Below are positions 9,118-20,669 of a DNA stretch of 64,000 bases, piece after piece; positions within the stretch are counted from its first letter, which is position 1; each line of letters begins with the position of its first letter. Where the stretch lies: the NCBI GenBank assembly GCA_025602905.1, contig JAHLKI010000009.1, forward strand, positions 372,001 through 436,000. Direction: 5' to 3'. The notes beneath the pieces are model-generated. The model was not told the DNA's origin, searched no databases, and worked only from the letters and a program-made list of their open reading frames with translations. The translations under genes were made by a program, and so were the position numbers. The stretch comes from Phlyctochytrium arcticum. Lineage: Eukaryota > Chytridiomycota > Chytridiomycetes > Chytridiales > Chytridiaceae.

Positions 9118-9918
9118 GAGAGCCTTTGAAAGATGGCAATTCTCTGGCAATTGGCCGCCGTAAGAGGAGCTCGGGTTCAATGCTTGTTGGGGTGTTGCTG
9201 ACCGGCACTCTTAAAAATCAGTGCTTGCCAAGCTTCACGTGGTGGGCATGTGTACCACTGTTTTTATGATAAACTCCTTCCTCTGATTCTGGGCAGTACT
9301 CCAAAAAAATACATAACTTTTTCCTATAGGAATTCATACATCTTAACCTACATCTACCAGGTCTATCCCATCCATTGTCGTGCTTAACTGCTCTTTTTAT
9401 GGATGACGCCATCAACACAGTAGGAACAACATGCAAAAAGCACAGCAAATTAGCAACCAAAAAGTGACCTAAGACAAATCCTATGCACACTTGCACTGTA
9501 ATAGGCAGGATTTACCCACCTATTTCCTATAAGACGTGAATCTAATGATGAATGAAAGCCATTTTTGGCAAAGACATTCAGTTGCAGAGTCTTGCATTGT
9601 GGTTTCATAGTCTTTCTAAAGAAGGGTTGTAAAGTTTATAACAGGATAGTTGAGGGTGATAGCATCTACATATATTGCTTGGGGAGGCCCCTGGGGATGC
9701 CAGAGGGAAATTCTATTTATAGGGTTACAAACAAATACAAGAACTCACAAAGTGTATATGTTTTCAAGACTACGTTTGCAGCAGTAGCCTGGTCAGCAAG
9801 TGAGTACAGCCAATGAATTCTCTACTGTTCATTGTCCTCATGATAGTCTACTCACTACAGGTCCATTGCTTGACTCAGTGTGGTGTGCAGGTTTTGCATG
9901 AATGGATGTGACCTTCCT
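9118..9918. other. Flanking DNA, no gene seen
   Basis: Flank of PLV-1 up to the MITE. Short ORFs on both strands have no recognisable domain. Nothing supportable is seen. Confidence 0.4.
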
Positions 9919-10538
9919 TTAACCCTCTGAGCCAAGAAGCCTAAATTTAGGTCGGAGAACGCTAAGCCAGTCGAAATTTCTGGAAATTCTCAAAACTTTT
10001 TCAATAACTTTTATGATCATTGCATATGAAAATGTTGCGCCAAACGCTAGCTCTCATCTCATATGCTCCTCAGTATGTTTCGTGGCTGTAGAGTCACTCC
10101 GCATTTTTTCTAGATCTGGGTGAACACATTTTCTATGTGTTTTGAATAAGGAAGAATTCAAGAAAATGTTTTTTGAATGGCAAATGTGCAAACAAATATT
10201 AGCTACAAAAAATATTCTGTAGTTATGGGATTGTTCACCCGGTTCTTCTTTCTGACAATGTATGATTCAATTTCAAAGTGCTTAAAATTTTCAGTCTAAA
10301 GTATTTTTTGCCAGCCAGACACCACATTACTGCAAATCTGGGACAAAACAATGATAGCAAATTCAATATCTGAGCTTACTAGCTGACATATGACTTTTCT
10401 AAACGCTTTTTTGATCCTGAAATGAAAATGTGCGAAAAAAAAGATTGGGTAACCATTAGGATTCCTTTCTGTGATGTTTTCAAGGAAAAATTTAGAAACC
10501 TAAATTTTTGTTGCTAAAACCATGGCTCAGAGGGTTAA
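9919..10538. mobile_element. piggyBac-type MITE with TTAA target sites
   Basis: Terminal inverted repeats CCCTCTGAGCCA (from 9923) and TGGCTCAGAGGG (to 10534) are bounded on both sides by TTAA (9919-9922 and 10535-10538). TTAA duplication and CCC/GGG termini are the hallmark of piggyBac transposons. A CCTAAATTT motif lies just inside each end in opposite orientation contexts. The 612-bp interior is AT-rich with no transposase frame, so it is non-autonomous. Confidence 0.8.
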
Positions 10539-10912
10539 GATAGACTAAAGAATTTAGTTTAGTATATTTTTGTATTTATTTTATCTGCAGGGGAACATTG
10601 GACAAAAATTCCTAGGAACATCAAATATAAAAGTCCAATGTTGCCATGCTCAATTTGAGCCCCAGACAAAAAAAAAATGTGATACAAGTCAGGGCCAAGT
10701 AGTGTCCCATAACTTGCTTTGTTAATAATGGCACTAATATATGTTCCATAAATGGCCCCTTCATTTGCCAATTGCTTTTCCACTGCATTTCAATTGCAAT
10801 TGCATTACTCCTCTGTAAGCCATCCAAAAAAATGAGAAAAATCATTTGGGTGGCAGGCCCCAGCAAAAAGCACAAAACCAGCTGCCACCAGATCCTTGGG
10901 CAATGAGTAAGG

Positions 10913-11000
10913 TTGCTTTACATGCTTTACATGCTGTACATGCTGTACATGCTTAACATGCTTTACATGCTTTACATAGCATGATGATTTACATAGCATG
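10913..11000. repeat. ACATGCTTT microsatellite-like tandem array
   Basis: Eight or so degenerate 9-10 bp units (TTTACATGC, TGTACATGC, TTAACATGC), followed by two copies of ACATAGCATGATGATTT. Confidence 0.8.
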
Positions 11001-12403
11001 ATGATTTACTTGAAGGGTAGCCACCGGCTATAATTGATTTTTTCTGATGCGTTTCTTGCTTGGGTCAACAAGAAATTCAACAAATGTTTAGTATTTTTAC
11101 TGGCCAGCACTTGTCCATCAACCTGACATCGACTCATTCGATCATCCAATCTGCCTAGCAAGTTTTGGATCAGACTGCCAAAAAAAATATTCAAAAAGCT
11201 TCAAAATGCTCCAACATCTTGATTTTTGAAAAGGAATATTAGAGCAAAAACCATCTGTCTAGTTATGTTACTCAACGTGAGGAGTCCAATTCTGTGGCTA
11301 TATGCCCATATCTACGGGTTTTCCCCGAGCACCGAAAATAGAGAGGAAGAGGGGAGAGAAGGAAGGGAGAGAAGAGGAAAAAGGGAGAAGGAAGGAGAGA
11401 GTTGCAGGTCTTTTCTGTGTCGTTTTCTAAAGCTGCTGGCGAGAGCCAGGCTGATGGATTGGCAGCTCGAAATGGAGCATCTGGAGCGCAGCATGAATGA
11501 CGATGTGGACTATTGATACAATCAAGGCCATTGACGCAGATAATACAATAAAGGTTCATGTTTATGTAGGAAGAAGGCATGTACGAGTATGCTGGATGGT
11601 ATAGTAGCTCTCATTCCTAGGCTTAGCCCCATGTCAAACGGGTGCATATCCATTTCGAAATCATTCAAAAATCACTCTGTAAATTTGCAAGGATATGCAC
11701 CTCTACAATATCCTCCTATTCCTCCTATTTCTAAGTTTGAAGCAAGGCAAGGAGACATCAGTGCTTGATGTAGGAGAGCAAGTCTACGGGCGCGCCGGAA
11801 AGCAGTAACAACTGGGTATATTGTCCATCATGGCAAGGTTAAAATGGGAACCTAGGATGTGAATAGACATTAGAAAGAAGCATACAAATGCAGCGGACCT
11901 GATGTAAATAACCTAATGCAAGTGATCTTTTAGTCTGAATTTGTCTGAAAGATGGCAGTCTTGCTGACAAAGAGATCATTCAGTATCTTAGGAGGGTGCT
12001 TTTGCTCAATGAGAGGGTTCTGGGATGGCAATCTTGAGAGGTCTCCTACGTGCAAGACAATTTTTTACAGGGTCTGCTTAAACAAGCATCGTGCCTGCTT
12101 TTGCACAATCTCTGGCAGCGTTCCAAATCTCAGCGAGCTGATGCAGTCTGTGGGCACCTCTGGGGCACCTGTCTGTCCATCCATGTTGGCCTGGGAATCC
12201 CCTTACGTTGGTTCCAGCCCCTTACGATCTATGATTTGAGCCCCTTACAATGCATGGTTGGAACCCCTACCTTACTCCTGCCCATGATTTGAACTGGTTT
12301 GAACCCCTTACAATGCAAAAACCCGCAGGTTCAGGCATCTAGCCAAATCTGTTGTCCTTTCCTTGTTGTGAACAAAGTGTAATTGCAAACAAAGTGTAAC
12401 ATA

Positions 12404-12713
12404 GTGAGTTTCTGTCATGTGACCAATACCAGCCACTGACCGCTAAATTCTGTGATTGGCCAGATCTGGTGGCGTAGTCATTGGCACTGTTTTTGACACT
12501 TCATTCGCTTTACATACATGGGCCCCTACTTGTGTGTTGTACTTGTGTAGTGAGTTTCTTTTAATGCTGGTCAGCCAGTGACTTGACCAATATGCCACTG
12601 ACCCCTAAATTCTGTGAGTGGCCAGTGTGGTGGCATAGTCATTGGCACCATTTCTGACACTTTGTTTACTTTACACACATGGGCCTGTGGGGCCCCTACT
12701 TGCGTGTTGTACT
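12404..12713. repeat. Tandem duplication, ~140-165 bp units
   Basis: Unit 1 (12404-12544) and unit 2 (12550-12713) share GTGAGTTTCT, CCACTGACC, CTAAATTCTGTGA, GTAGTCATTGGCAC, CATGGGCC and GTGTTGTACT in order with scattered differences and small insertions. Non-coding. Confidence 0.75.
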
Positions 12714-13433
12714 CATTAGGACATACGTTTTTAACCAGTAAGCCGGTGACTAGCACTGAGACCCTTAAAAAAGGGCAGAAATACATGTACACCAGGTCCT
12801 TGTGTTACATGGCTTTGCCACCAATGGAAGTGACATCACCTTTGGGTTATTTCCCAGTTATTCCCACCACTGTAAGAGTTGTTTAGTTTGTGTGTGTCTT
12901 CAGCTTTCTTCCCTATATGAATTAGCTGTTCCAGAAGGGAAGGAATAGGCCAGATCCAGAGAGTCGCCTGATGCAGGTTGAGGCTGTGGGGCTTGGGTTT
13001 GAATAAAGGATGCTCTAGGAAAGGAAGAGATGACATCCTTGGTCAAAAGTGTGAATAAGATTGTAAAAGTCTGCAGGCCTGGCCATGGCAAGAGTAGCCT
13101 CGGACAGCCACCGTTTCTAATTGGCTGACCAGTGACAACTAAGCTACTTATTTCCCCCGCTCATGGCTGCACTTTGTACACCAGGTGCCAAATAAAATCT
13201 TCATGCTGGACAAGTAATTTACCACTATTTGGGCAGGGGAGAACCCCCGCACCCCCCTTCTGCCTGCTGGTGGCCCCCGCAGGGGCGCAAGCTCCGCTTG
13301 GGCAAATTTCATTTGGACAAACCCTGTTTGGGCAACGTCCGCTCTCACCTCTGCTTGGGGTCTTCCAGTCAGGACTTGTAATGGACTTTAGGCAATGATG
13401 AATTGTAGATTGCCAAATTCGAAACGGTAGCAT

Positions 13434-13622
13434 TAACCTGTTATTCACTCAATCAAGGCTCGTGCAAATTTCAAAAAAACTCGTTCTGTGTGGATAGCTG
13501 TTGTGCAATTCGTCCGCCAGCACTTGGTGCATTTGCAACTCGTGCGCTGAATTGCACTCGAGTCAAGCTACACAGAACTTGTTATTTGGAACTGCACTCA
13601 AATCGAGTGAATAACTGGTACA
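13434..13622. repeat. Imperfect foldback repeat (~190 bp)
   Basis: Left arm from GTTATTCACTC at about 13439 through GTTCTGTGTGG. The right arm carries the complement, CTACACAGAAC (about 13569) to GAGTGAATAAC (about 13615). Centre contains GTGCAATTC/GAATTGCAC. Resembles a small foldback MITE; no target duplication identified. Confidence 0.6.
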
Positions 13623-15377
13623 AATTACTATGCACTCTACCGATTGGTATTTGCTTATGATCTATTTGTGAGAAAACTCAAGGACAAAATTTCCAAACAC
13701 ATTTTTGAAGGCCTAGTCATCTAAGGTGAGGGCACAGACATTCAAAAGGGACCTGGTGTCCGCATATCTCTGCCCGTACAAAATATCACTATCCACCACC
13801 CTCATAGGGCACATGATCATAATTTTGTGTGCTGGCATCTAACTCCTTCTTTCTTACCAACCAGGGAGCACGCAACATTTCAGCCAGAGGCACGAGTCTT
13901 AAAAAACCGCCTATGAATATTGCTCACTTTCCCACCTGATCTTACTTTTGCATGTAAGCTTATCCTATCTTCCTTCTTTCTTGACCTATGGGAAACAATT
14001 AGAATATATCAGCCATGACAACAATTAGTAATTGTCTGTGGATGCTGTTCGCTTTTCCAAGCTGACTGTTCTCATCGTCTCTCTTTCAAACTCTTACGGG
14101 AAATACCGAGGACATGAAATCCATCATACACTATGAATGCATGGATGCAATGCGAAGTCCCAGCCAAATAAGTTTGAAAACATCGGTTGGCCAAAACCGA
14201 GCTGTTTCTCTCCCACTCTAAAATATTTCCCTCTCTATTCTATCCATACATTCACAGCGCTGCTTGATCATTTCTTTTCTATTTCCTGAATGGGTGATCC
14301 ATTTATGTTCTTTTACCATTGCCTCAGGCATAGAGCGGCAGCCCTCCCCCGGCCGTCTAGTTTTATGTACGCGGATCCAGCCAAAACTGCTCCTTTCCTT
14401 TGCAGTCCCTTGCTTTTAACTGTCAATGTTTTTTTTGCATCAAGCAGTTGTCCCACTTAGACTGTCTCTTTTGCCTTTGCGGTGTGGTGTTGACCTACCT
14501 TCTTTGATTGGCCTTACCGACACTTTTCCGAAGTCCCACATAAAAATGCTAAATTTCCTTCTTGCCATTTGTTCCACTAGCCTATAGCATGTTGTTTGCG
14601 TTATCTCCACCACCGAGCCTCCGTCCAAAACGGACAATTCATGCAACGCAATGTTCCAATCCTAGTGTGTTTCAAAACATCTGAATTGGCCATAAACTGC
14701 GCCGTTGCTTTCTCAGTGTTCTTACACCGCTAACTGCTTGAGACGTTGTTTCTCATTTCTGATTTGTGGGGCGGGGACAACATTTACCCCCTAGTTTATC
14801 CCTCCCCAGTCAGTGTGTGATGGTTTTTTGCCACTGCATCTGTCTGTGCCTTCCCACCTGTTGCATCCACAAGTCGTTGCTTCTGGTATGAGCAATGGTC
14901 TTTTGTACATAATCCTCCACCAGCTGCCGCCGGCCTTCCAGCTCATCACTTCTTCAGTGGTTACAATGTTGTCCTCATGCACACTTCCTTCAGGAGTTTC
15001 TGCTCGGCGTTTTCAACCGATTTGTGGCGAGTTGGTGGGAGGGTGGACCGTTAGTGCTTACTGGTGAATGGGGGGGGGGGGGGGGCGGGATTGGGGTCAT
15101 CACTCGAAGGCGATGGCTGCGGGAGGGCATCTGCCTCATGTGGATGTGGCAGAAGGTCGCGGACGGGATCTTCAAGATTGCTAACACACGGGTAGTCGGC
15201 GGCGAAATTAGAAGTAAATCATCATACATGGTAAAAACCGATACATTCACCCAAGGATCTCCAGGAATAAGGCGATCGCGAGCCGCTTCCCCACTCTGGA
15301 GAAATCCTTCCAGGGCAGGTAACCTCCATGGATGTGAGTCAGGATGCAGCCCTCCACTGACCTGTGACTGGCATTCG

Positions 15378-15382
15378 ACGAA
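15378..15382. repeat. Target-site duplication, left copy (ACGAA)
   Basis: ACGAA directly precedes the terminal TGTTATAG at 15383 and recurs directly after CTATAACA at 36646. Five bp fits a retroviral-type integrase. Confidence 0.8.
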
Positions 15383-15510
15383 TGTTATAGTGGCGAGGTA
15401 CTATTCAAGAACCAATAGTGCAAATGCGCTATTCAAGACCCAATAGTGACAAATTCAAGAACCAATAGTGCAAATGCGCTAATCAAGACCCAATAGTGGT
15501 AAGGCCAGTC
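15383..15510. repeat. Left terminal inverted repeat with CCAATAGTG units
   Basis: Terminus TGTTATAGTGG followed by alternating AAGAACCAATAGTG and AAGACCCAATAGTG units (four in about 100 bp), complementary to 36519-36646. The same units occur at the right end of PLV-1. Confidence 0.85.
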
Positions 15511-15689
15511 ATCGCTCTTATATTGTCTCGTTTACTCTTGTTATCTTCTTCTTGATTCTAATTCGCTTCTCAAAAACTCGTATTTGCTTCCTTTTGGTTC
15601 TCTTACTCTCTAAGTCATGAATACACCTTACTGACAATACTCTAATAAAATCTCGCCCGTTTTTTTGTGATTCAAATTTTATTGTGATG

Positions 15690-15865
15690 CACGCTTTTTT
15701 TGTATTCGATGAATACTCGAATCCATATTCTCTCAGCCCTGTTTTTACTAATTGATGTACACCCTTTTTTATAATTGATTTTTCGCAAATTCCTCTAATT
15801 GATGAATACTCAAATCCATATTCTCTCAGCCCTTTTTTCACTAATTGATGTACACCCTTTTATAT
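15690..15865 (-). repeat. 93-bp tandem repeats, left arm (fewer units)
   Basis: Units of 93 bp, read on the minus strand, contain ATATGGATTTGAGTATTCATC and AAATCAATTAT. The left arm has two units fewer than the right arm. The length is a multiple of three, so a frame stays open, but no proper start extends it. Confidence 0.8.
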
Positions 15866-15913
15866 AATTGACTTATCCTCATATCAATACAACACAACCC
15901 AATACTAACATTT

Positions 15914-15948
15914 TTAGGGGCACTTTCACTTTTTCAAAAGTGCCCCTG
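15914..15948. repeat. Hairpin AGGGGCACTTT/AAAGTGCCCCT, left arm
   Basis: AGGGGCACTTTC and GAAAGTGCCCCT-type arms separated by about 10 bases form a strong stem. The mirror copy is at 35892-35926. Confidence 0.8.
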
Positions 15949-15999
15949 AATACTCGAATCTTACTTGTTACACCGTTGCTCTCTTTGTATCATACTAAA

Positions 16000-16465
16000 T
16001 CGAGTGGGGACAACTTTGCCCTGGAAAATATTCGAAATTTGTGGGGGGGACACATCAGGGTCAAGTTGAATACCAACTCTGCCCTAACTTTGCCCTGTCG
16101 AAAATCGTGTGGGGAACGAAATTCAAGATTTTGAATCGTATGGGGAAGAGTGTTGCTTTTTTTTAGGGCAGAGTTGATACTAAAGTCAATTTAATCTTTT
16201 CTTTTTTTTAAAGGTGGTCAGGTCACCACCACCTATACTACATTGATTCTCTCAATGCACAAAATTACAGCTCAACTCTGCCCTGAATTCTTACCACTTT
16301 GTCACCCCACACGAATTTCAATAAGGATTTTCTCTCCCCACACGAATCTCGTCAGGGCAAAGTTGGAACTCAACTTGACCCTCAATTTTTAAAATGTCTT
16401 ACCCCACATCATATTCACAGGGTCAAGTTGAAACTCTAAACTCTGCCCTGGACACCCACACAAAT
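16000..16465. repeat. Iteron-like GGGCARAGTTG / GGGTCAAGTTGA array, left arm
   Basis: At least ten cores of GGGCA(A/G)AGTT or GGGTCAAGTTG in both orientations (about 16012, 16052, 16075, 16088, 16166, 16272, 16354, 16374, 16420, 16440), interspersed with CCCCACACGAAT motifs and a GGTGGTCAGGTCACCACC-type palindrome near 16214. Homologous in position and motif to 7925-8370 of PLV-1. Confidence 0.75.
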
Positions 16466-16511
16466 TTCTCTCTTCCCCTCAAAACGCTACCTGAATCTCT
16501 TTTTATTCTAC

Positions 16512-17375
16512 CTACTCCATTGATCTCACTACATCTTGTATACATATGCTTCTTTTGTAAAAGACAACATCTTTCCTATATTCCATGATCTTAGCGGCAA
16601 TCTTGTTGACCTGCTCTTCACCAACACCCTCTTCAAGGTAGATTGCAATGTAGTCAATGTGAGAGGGGATATGATCAAACTTACTATCTGTCAGCCAGTA
16701 CCACCTAAACTGTCTGTAATATCTTCCAATTAACAGGATGTTCTTTGATAACATGGAACGTGTTTTCAACACATGTATGCCAAGAATACCATATTCTGGA
16801 ATGCAAGTGTCAAGTTTTTGTATAGGTGATGGTTTGCCTGTCTCAAAGATAGACCAGAACGCATCATAGTTGAATACTTTGTTTGTTCCAAACTTGTAAA
16901 AGGATTTCGCAGGGACAAGTCTCCTATAGGACAGTTTGAATCCATCATATCTAGCACAAGTAGCGGCGTGTGGAAGTATCATACAGATAAGACTTGGATC
17001 ATAGATCTTCACAGCATGTCGGATAAACTCGATAGATAACTTACAGAGTACACCATAAGGCAGGTTGAAACCAATTGCAATATTTTTCATGTTAGGTTCA
17101 TTTGTTGTCTGTAGGAAATCCTTTACAATTACACTGGAATATGTATCATCTGGCGAATACAGGTCATACAAGACATATGTGATATTTGGTAGAATTTTCC
17201 TTAATTTGAATTCAAGGGAACCATCTGCGCCAGATGAAGCAATGAACCACTCAATATTGTTCTTAATGTGTAACTGCACCAGTTCATCCGTCACAATTGA
17301 ATCAATTAGTTCTTTTTTTGTATAATACTGTTCAAGTGAAGTCTTGGCTGTTTTTTTTCGTTTTTCAAATGACAT
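16512..17375 (-). CDS. Class I (adenine-type) methyltransferase-like protein, left arm
   Basis: 287 residues from ATG at 17375. The N-terminus KTSLEQYYTKKELID resembles the motif-X entry region of N6-adenine methyltransferases. A motif I-like segment WFIASSGADGS (~43-53) is followed by an acidic strand and VKDFL. FNLPYGVL (~103-110) sits where the catalytic NPP(Y/F) motif is expected, but with Leu for the first Pro, so activity is doubtful. Polintons and PLVs often carry DNA methyltransferases. This is the only PLV-2 gene that is intact in both arms, differing at one codon (Ser here, Pro in the right arm), while its neighbours are broken. Absent from PLV-1. Confidence 0.5.
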   Translation of the reverse strand: MSFEKRKKTAKTSLEQYYTKKELIDSIVTDELVQLHIKNNIEWFIASSGADGSLEFKLRKILPNITYVLYDLYSPDDTYSSVIVKDFLQTTNEPNMKNIAIGFNLPYGVLCKLSIEFIRHAVKIYDPSLICMILPHAATCARYDGFKLSYRRLVPAKSFYKFGTNKVFNYDAFWSIFETGKPSPIQKLDTCIPEYGILGIHVLKTRSMLSKNILLIGRYYRQFRWYWLTDSKFDHIPSHIDYIAIYLEEGVGEEQVNKIAAKIMEYRKDVVFYKRSICIQDVVRSME

Positions 17376-17449
17376 ACTTTTACTAATTGTATTTTCATAC
17401 TATTTTATTTTTAATGTTCTAGTATAAATAACAATGAGGGGTTTTTTTT

Positions 17450-17696
17450 ATTTGTGATGATCCATTTTGTGATCAAAAAGAACGTATTATAGATATCTTT
17501 GCTGATATTGTAAAGCGCAAGGATAAATTGCGAATCAGTAAAGAAGATCCAGCACATTGATGAATCTTTTGTCAATGTGTTGGAGGTGGATGTGGACCTT
17601 GATATACTGAAAGAATCATTCAAAGAAACGTTCAAAGAGCCTCCAGTGAAGTTTAAAGTACCTCGAAAAGCTCCAGCAAAGAAAACAAAGGCATAA
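17450..17696 (+). pseudogene. Small conserved PLV-family protein, frameshifted (left arm)
   Basis: Homologue of the PLV-1 gene at 7528-7803: shared CDQKERIIDIFADIVK, then after a frameshift near 17540 KKIQHIDESFVNVLE and a basic PRKAPAKKTKA tail. Convergent with the integrase gene. Confidence 0.55.
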
Positions 17697-17701
17697 TTTG
17701 A

Positions 17702-18852
17702 CTACTCTATATTCCGTTCGTATTCATCAAATACTCCTCTTTCATCTTGCACAAATTGAGACTTTTCTTCCCAAGCAGCTTCTGAGATTGGATAACCCTT
17801 CCATTCCACTAAACATTGCTTGATTCTGCAACCATTGACTCGTTTGATTTTAGAGTCCAGTATTCGCTCCACCTCATAAACATCATCGTCTTCATCATCA
17901 TCATTGTCGTCATCTTGTGCTGCTGGTTGAGCTGCGGGCGGGGCAGCTACGTCTTGTGTTCCCTCGGGGACCTTCCTTAACACGTAGGCCGCAAACAAGC
18001 CACTTAGTTCAACGTCGCTGTCTATGTCAAGTAATTTATAATTATCTTGGTGTTGAGCATGCTTGCTTGGTATTCTACTATCGACTACTCTGTATATCTT
18101 TGAACCAAAGTACCCAGTCCTTGCTCTTTTCAGGAGACCAGTGTCCTTCAGAGTGATGTTGCGACGAACGTGGTCACCAATCTTGAAAGTCTGTAACTTG
18201 TTAGAGCTACCCTTGTTTCTATCTTTCCTCTGAGCTTCCGCTATTTCTTCAGCGTTGTCCTTGATATACTGCGACGTCCTTGCCATCTTACCTGCACCAA
18301 ATGAGATGGTGCTGTTGATTGATTGAATCACATTTGGCAAAATTTCTACCCAGTTTTTATTGTGATTAGCTCCCATGTATAATGCCCTTTTTATTGTTGA
18401 ATTCATCCTCTCGACCTGGCCATTACTCCATGGAGAATGTGTTTGCTTGTCCTCCAGATAATACCATGTTCCTCCGCGAAGTCCTGAGTTTCTCTACCAA
18501 CATTTTCTGTACCGTTGTCGCTCTGGATCGATTTGATCTCTACATGATCGTCGATCATGGATTGAAGCAAAGCAACAACGCCGCGCTCCTCTTTTGACAA
18601 GATTGGCCTCACCATTCCACGCTGACTATGCGGTCTAGAGAAACGTTGGTACATCGTCTGTTTTTTGAGAAATTCCTCAAGCAACGTTCTTTGACTAAGT
18701 TTGGAGGTGGGGTATCTCTGCTTATAAAGAAAATACAGCCGATCCCTTCCCATCAGCGCCCCCTTGTTACTGTACATGTCGAGTAATTGATTGTAATGTT
18801 GTCTTTTGATAGGTTTCCAGTATCTGGCTACTTCATCTTCATCATTGTCCAT
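17702..18852 (-). pseudogene. Chromodomain integrase, catalytically deleted (left arm)
   Basis: Homologue of 5888-7168. From MDNDEDEVARYWKPIK at 18852 it matches to ILSKEE, then jumps to RGVVALLQSM. About 42 residues containing the first catalytic Asp are missing. SDNGTE retains the second Asp. A one-base deletion before the third catalytic region shifts the frame near 18410. The C-terminal acidic run and chromodomain (YEVERILDSK, then LVEWKGYPISEAAWE) are intact. The same lesions are present in the right arm, so they predate the arm duplication or were homogenised. This copy cannot supply integrase. Confidence 0.8.
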
Positions 18853-18865
18853 TGTCTGTCTGTTA

Positions 18866-19631
18866 TTATGATACATCATTTTCTTCTTTGTTCTGTGCTA
18901 CTAGCTTTGCGGGTTTCCCTCGAAAAAAGACATCCTCATTCCGCAAAGCTTTCACGTCTATGTACAGAAACGTTTATGGTTCTTTTGTGGTATTCATTGG
19001 ACATCTCTACAAACTCTTTGTTGGACAGATGACATCTCAATTTGGGTGCAATCTTCTCTAGCTGTGCATCGTTTAATCGATATAGGATAGCATGAGTGGC
19101 ATTGACTCGCTGCAAAGGGGTACACTGTAATGTATCGTGAAATGAAACGCAGAGGGACATGCCATTGTGACGTTGAGTATAGAATATCAAGCATCTGCTT
19201 TATCCCGCTCGAAACATTCTCTTCATGTTGAAGTGGTTTATCAAGCGGTTGTCCAGTCTGTTTCGCCAATATTCCATAGTCATCAATGATGAGTAGCATA
19301 TGGTTCTTGTCCTTGTCATGCGGGTAAATCTTCTTTTGCTCTTCAAGTAAGTTGTTCAGAATATGATTCGAGATCGTTTGAGCGGTATACACATTGCTAC
19401 ATCTTTTCAACGCTACCCAGCTCACATCGTCTATGGAGGGGGAATACACCACTATATTCCGGTATGTGTGCGCTAGTTTCTTGATCAAGTTAATGATACA
19501 TGTCGTCTTCCCTGATCTGGAGGATCCAACCCAAGACAACGAAAAGAGAACGTCCTCGGGTACCCATTCCGTGTACTGTCTACAATCTTTTGCCTATAGT
19601 GTTTCGGTATGGAAACTTTCTCCACATTCAT
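18866..19631 (-). pseudogene. Packaging ATPase, frameshifted (left arm)
   Basis: Homologue of 5100-5876. It retains Walker A GSSRSGKTT and Walker B MLLIIDDYG but is shifted near 19550 (before Walker A), near 19170 (after DILYST) and near 18970. Start corresponds to MNVEKVSIPK at 19631. Confidence 0.8.
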
Positions 19632-19680
19632 TACTATAGCTTTTTCTTATTATCTATTGTATAATAAATGGCAAGCAAGC

Positions 19681-20433
19681 ATGTATAGACAGATTGTACT
19701 GATCAATGCTATAATGAGCTCCTTACAGAACAGTTTCCCAAATCTCGCCCCTTGCAATTCACGCGTTCCGTATCGAAGCATTCTCGTTCATCCAATCTTG
19801 GGACAGTACAGTATATCGCACAATCTTCTTAACAACAAGCTCGTCATACAGGAAGCAGACAATACACCTATTACCATTACATTGCCGGATGGCGTCTATG
19901 ACGTATCTACTACCTGCACAGCATTGTCACAGATTCTTACCTCGAATGCTACTCAGCCGTATTCAGCTACTTACGATCAACTCACACGCAGAATATCATT
20001 GAGTACTAGTGGTTCAAAGGATTTCAAAGTGCTTGGAAAGCAGGGAGATAGTACATCATACTATTAGTTGGGGAACATAGATGATACTGTTTCCGCAAAG
20101 ATTGTTACATTTGTAAATCCTGTGAATCTCAGTGCGTCTCAGCCTGTAGTACTGACATCGCGGACACTCTCATCCAATGGTTCTATCCTTTATCCAGCAG
20201 GTATAGAATCAAGTCAGAATATTCTGGCTTGCATACAACCCGATGAATATGGTGATACAGTTTAATGGGTGAACCCCAGCGACAAATTTGTTATCCTACC
20301 AAACGCAATAACGCCTAGTTCCATAGACTACAGCATTGTAGATTCCACATCTTTTCACACTATCAAAATGACACAACCCAGTATTCTGACTATTGATATT
20401 CTGGACAACTATAATGATATTCTGAATTTGTAA
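19681..20433 (+). pseudogene. Minor capsid (penton-like) protein, broken (left arm)
   Basis: Homologue of 4304-5050, starting MYRQIVLINA. A frameshift disturbs the N-terminal ~30 codons. A TAG at about 20065 replaces a Gln present in PLV-1 (YYQLGN), and a TAA at about 20263 replaces the Thr of the PLV-1 TWTN context. The middle (ITLPDGVYDVST) is conserved. Confidence 0.7.
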
Positions 20434-20462
20434 ATTTTTTTCTATTATTCAACAAGTAAGAA

Positions 20463-20669
20463 ATGTCTGAACAACAAATACCAAAAGAAGACTCAACTCA
20501 AGCCGAAGAATCTGTTGATTCAAGTACTGAACAAGTAGAAACCAACAGCAGCGATCCTATTGATAAAGTTGTGAATAGTGTCGAAAGCAAGAAGAAAGAA
20601 CGAGCACCCAAGCAGCTCGAGAATATGAAGAAGGCCCAAGCAAAACGCACTGAGACCTGCGAGAAATAG
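20463..20669 (+). pseudogene. Charged coiled-coil protein, 3'-truncated at the cargo junction (left arm)
   Basis: Begins MSEQQIPKED and matches the PLV-1 gene at 3764-4274 as far as QAKRTE (about 20652). Beyond that the sequence is unrelated, marking the junction between PLV-2 and the captured DNA. Confidence 0.7.

Larger units (their letters stand above)
10539..15377. other. Gene-poor interval
   Basis: Apart from the repeats listed separately, only short ORFs without recognisable domains, low-complexity stretches, and a 16-G run at 15070-15085 are seen. No spliced gene could be supported. It separates PLV-1 from the composite element. Confidence 0.4.

Noticed and set aside
9218..9496. Possible decayed piggyBac transposase fragment near the MITE
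   Set aside because: No transposase motif could be followed in any single frame; proximity to the MITE alone is not evidence.
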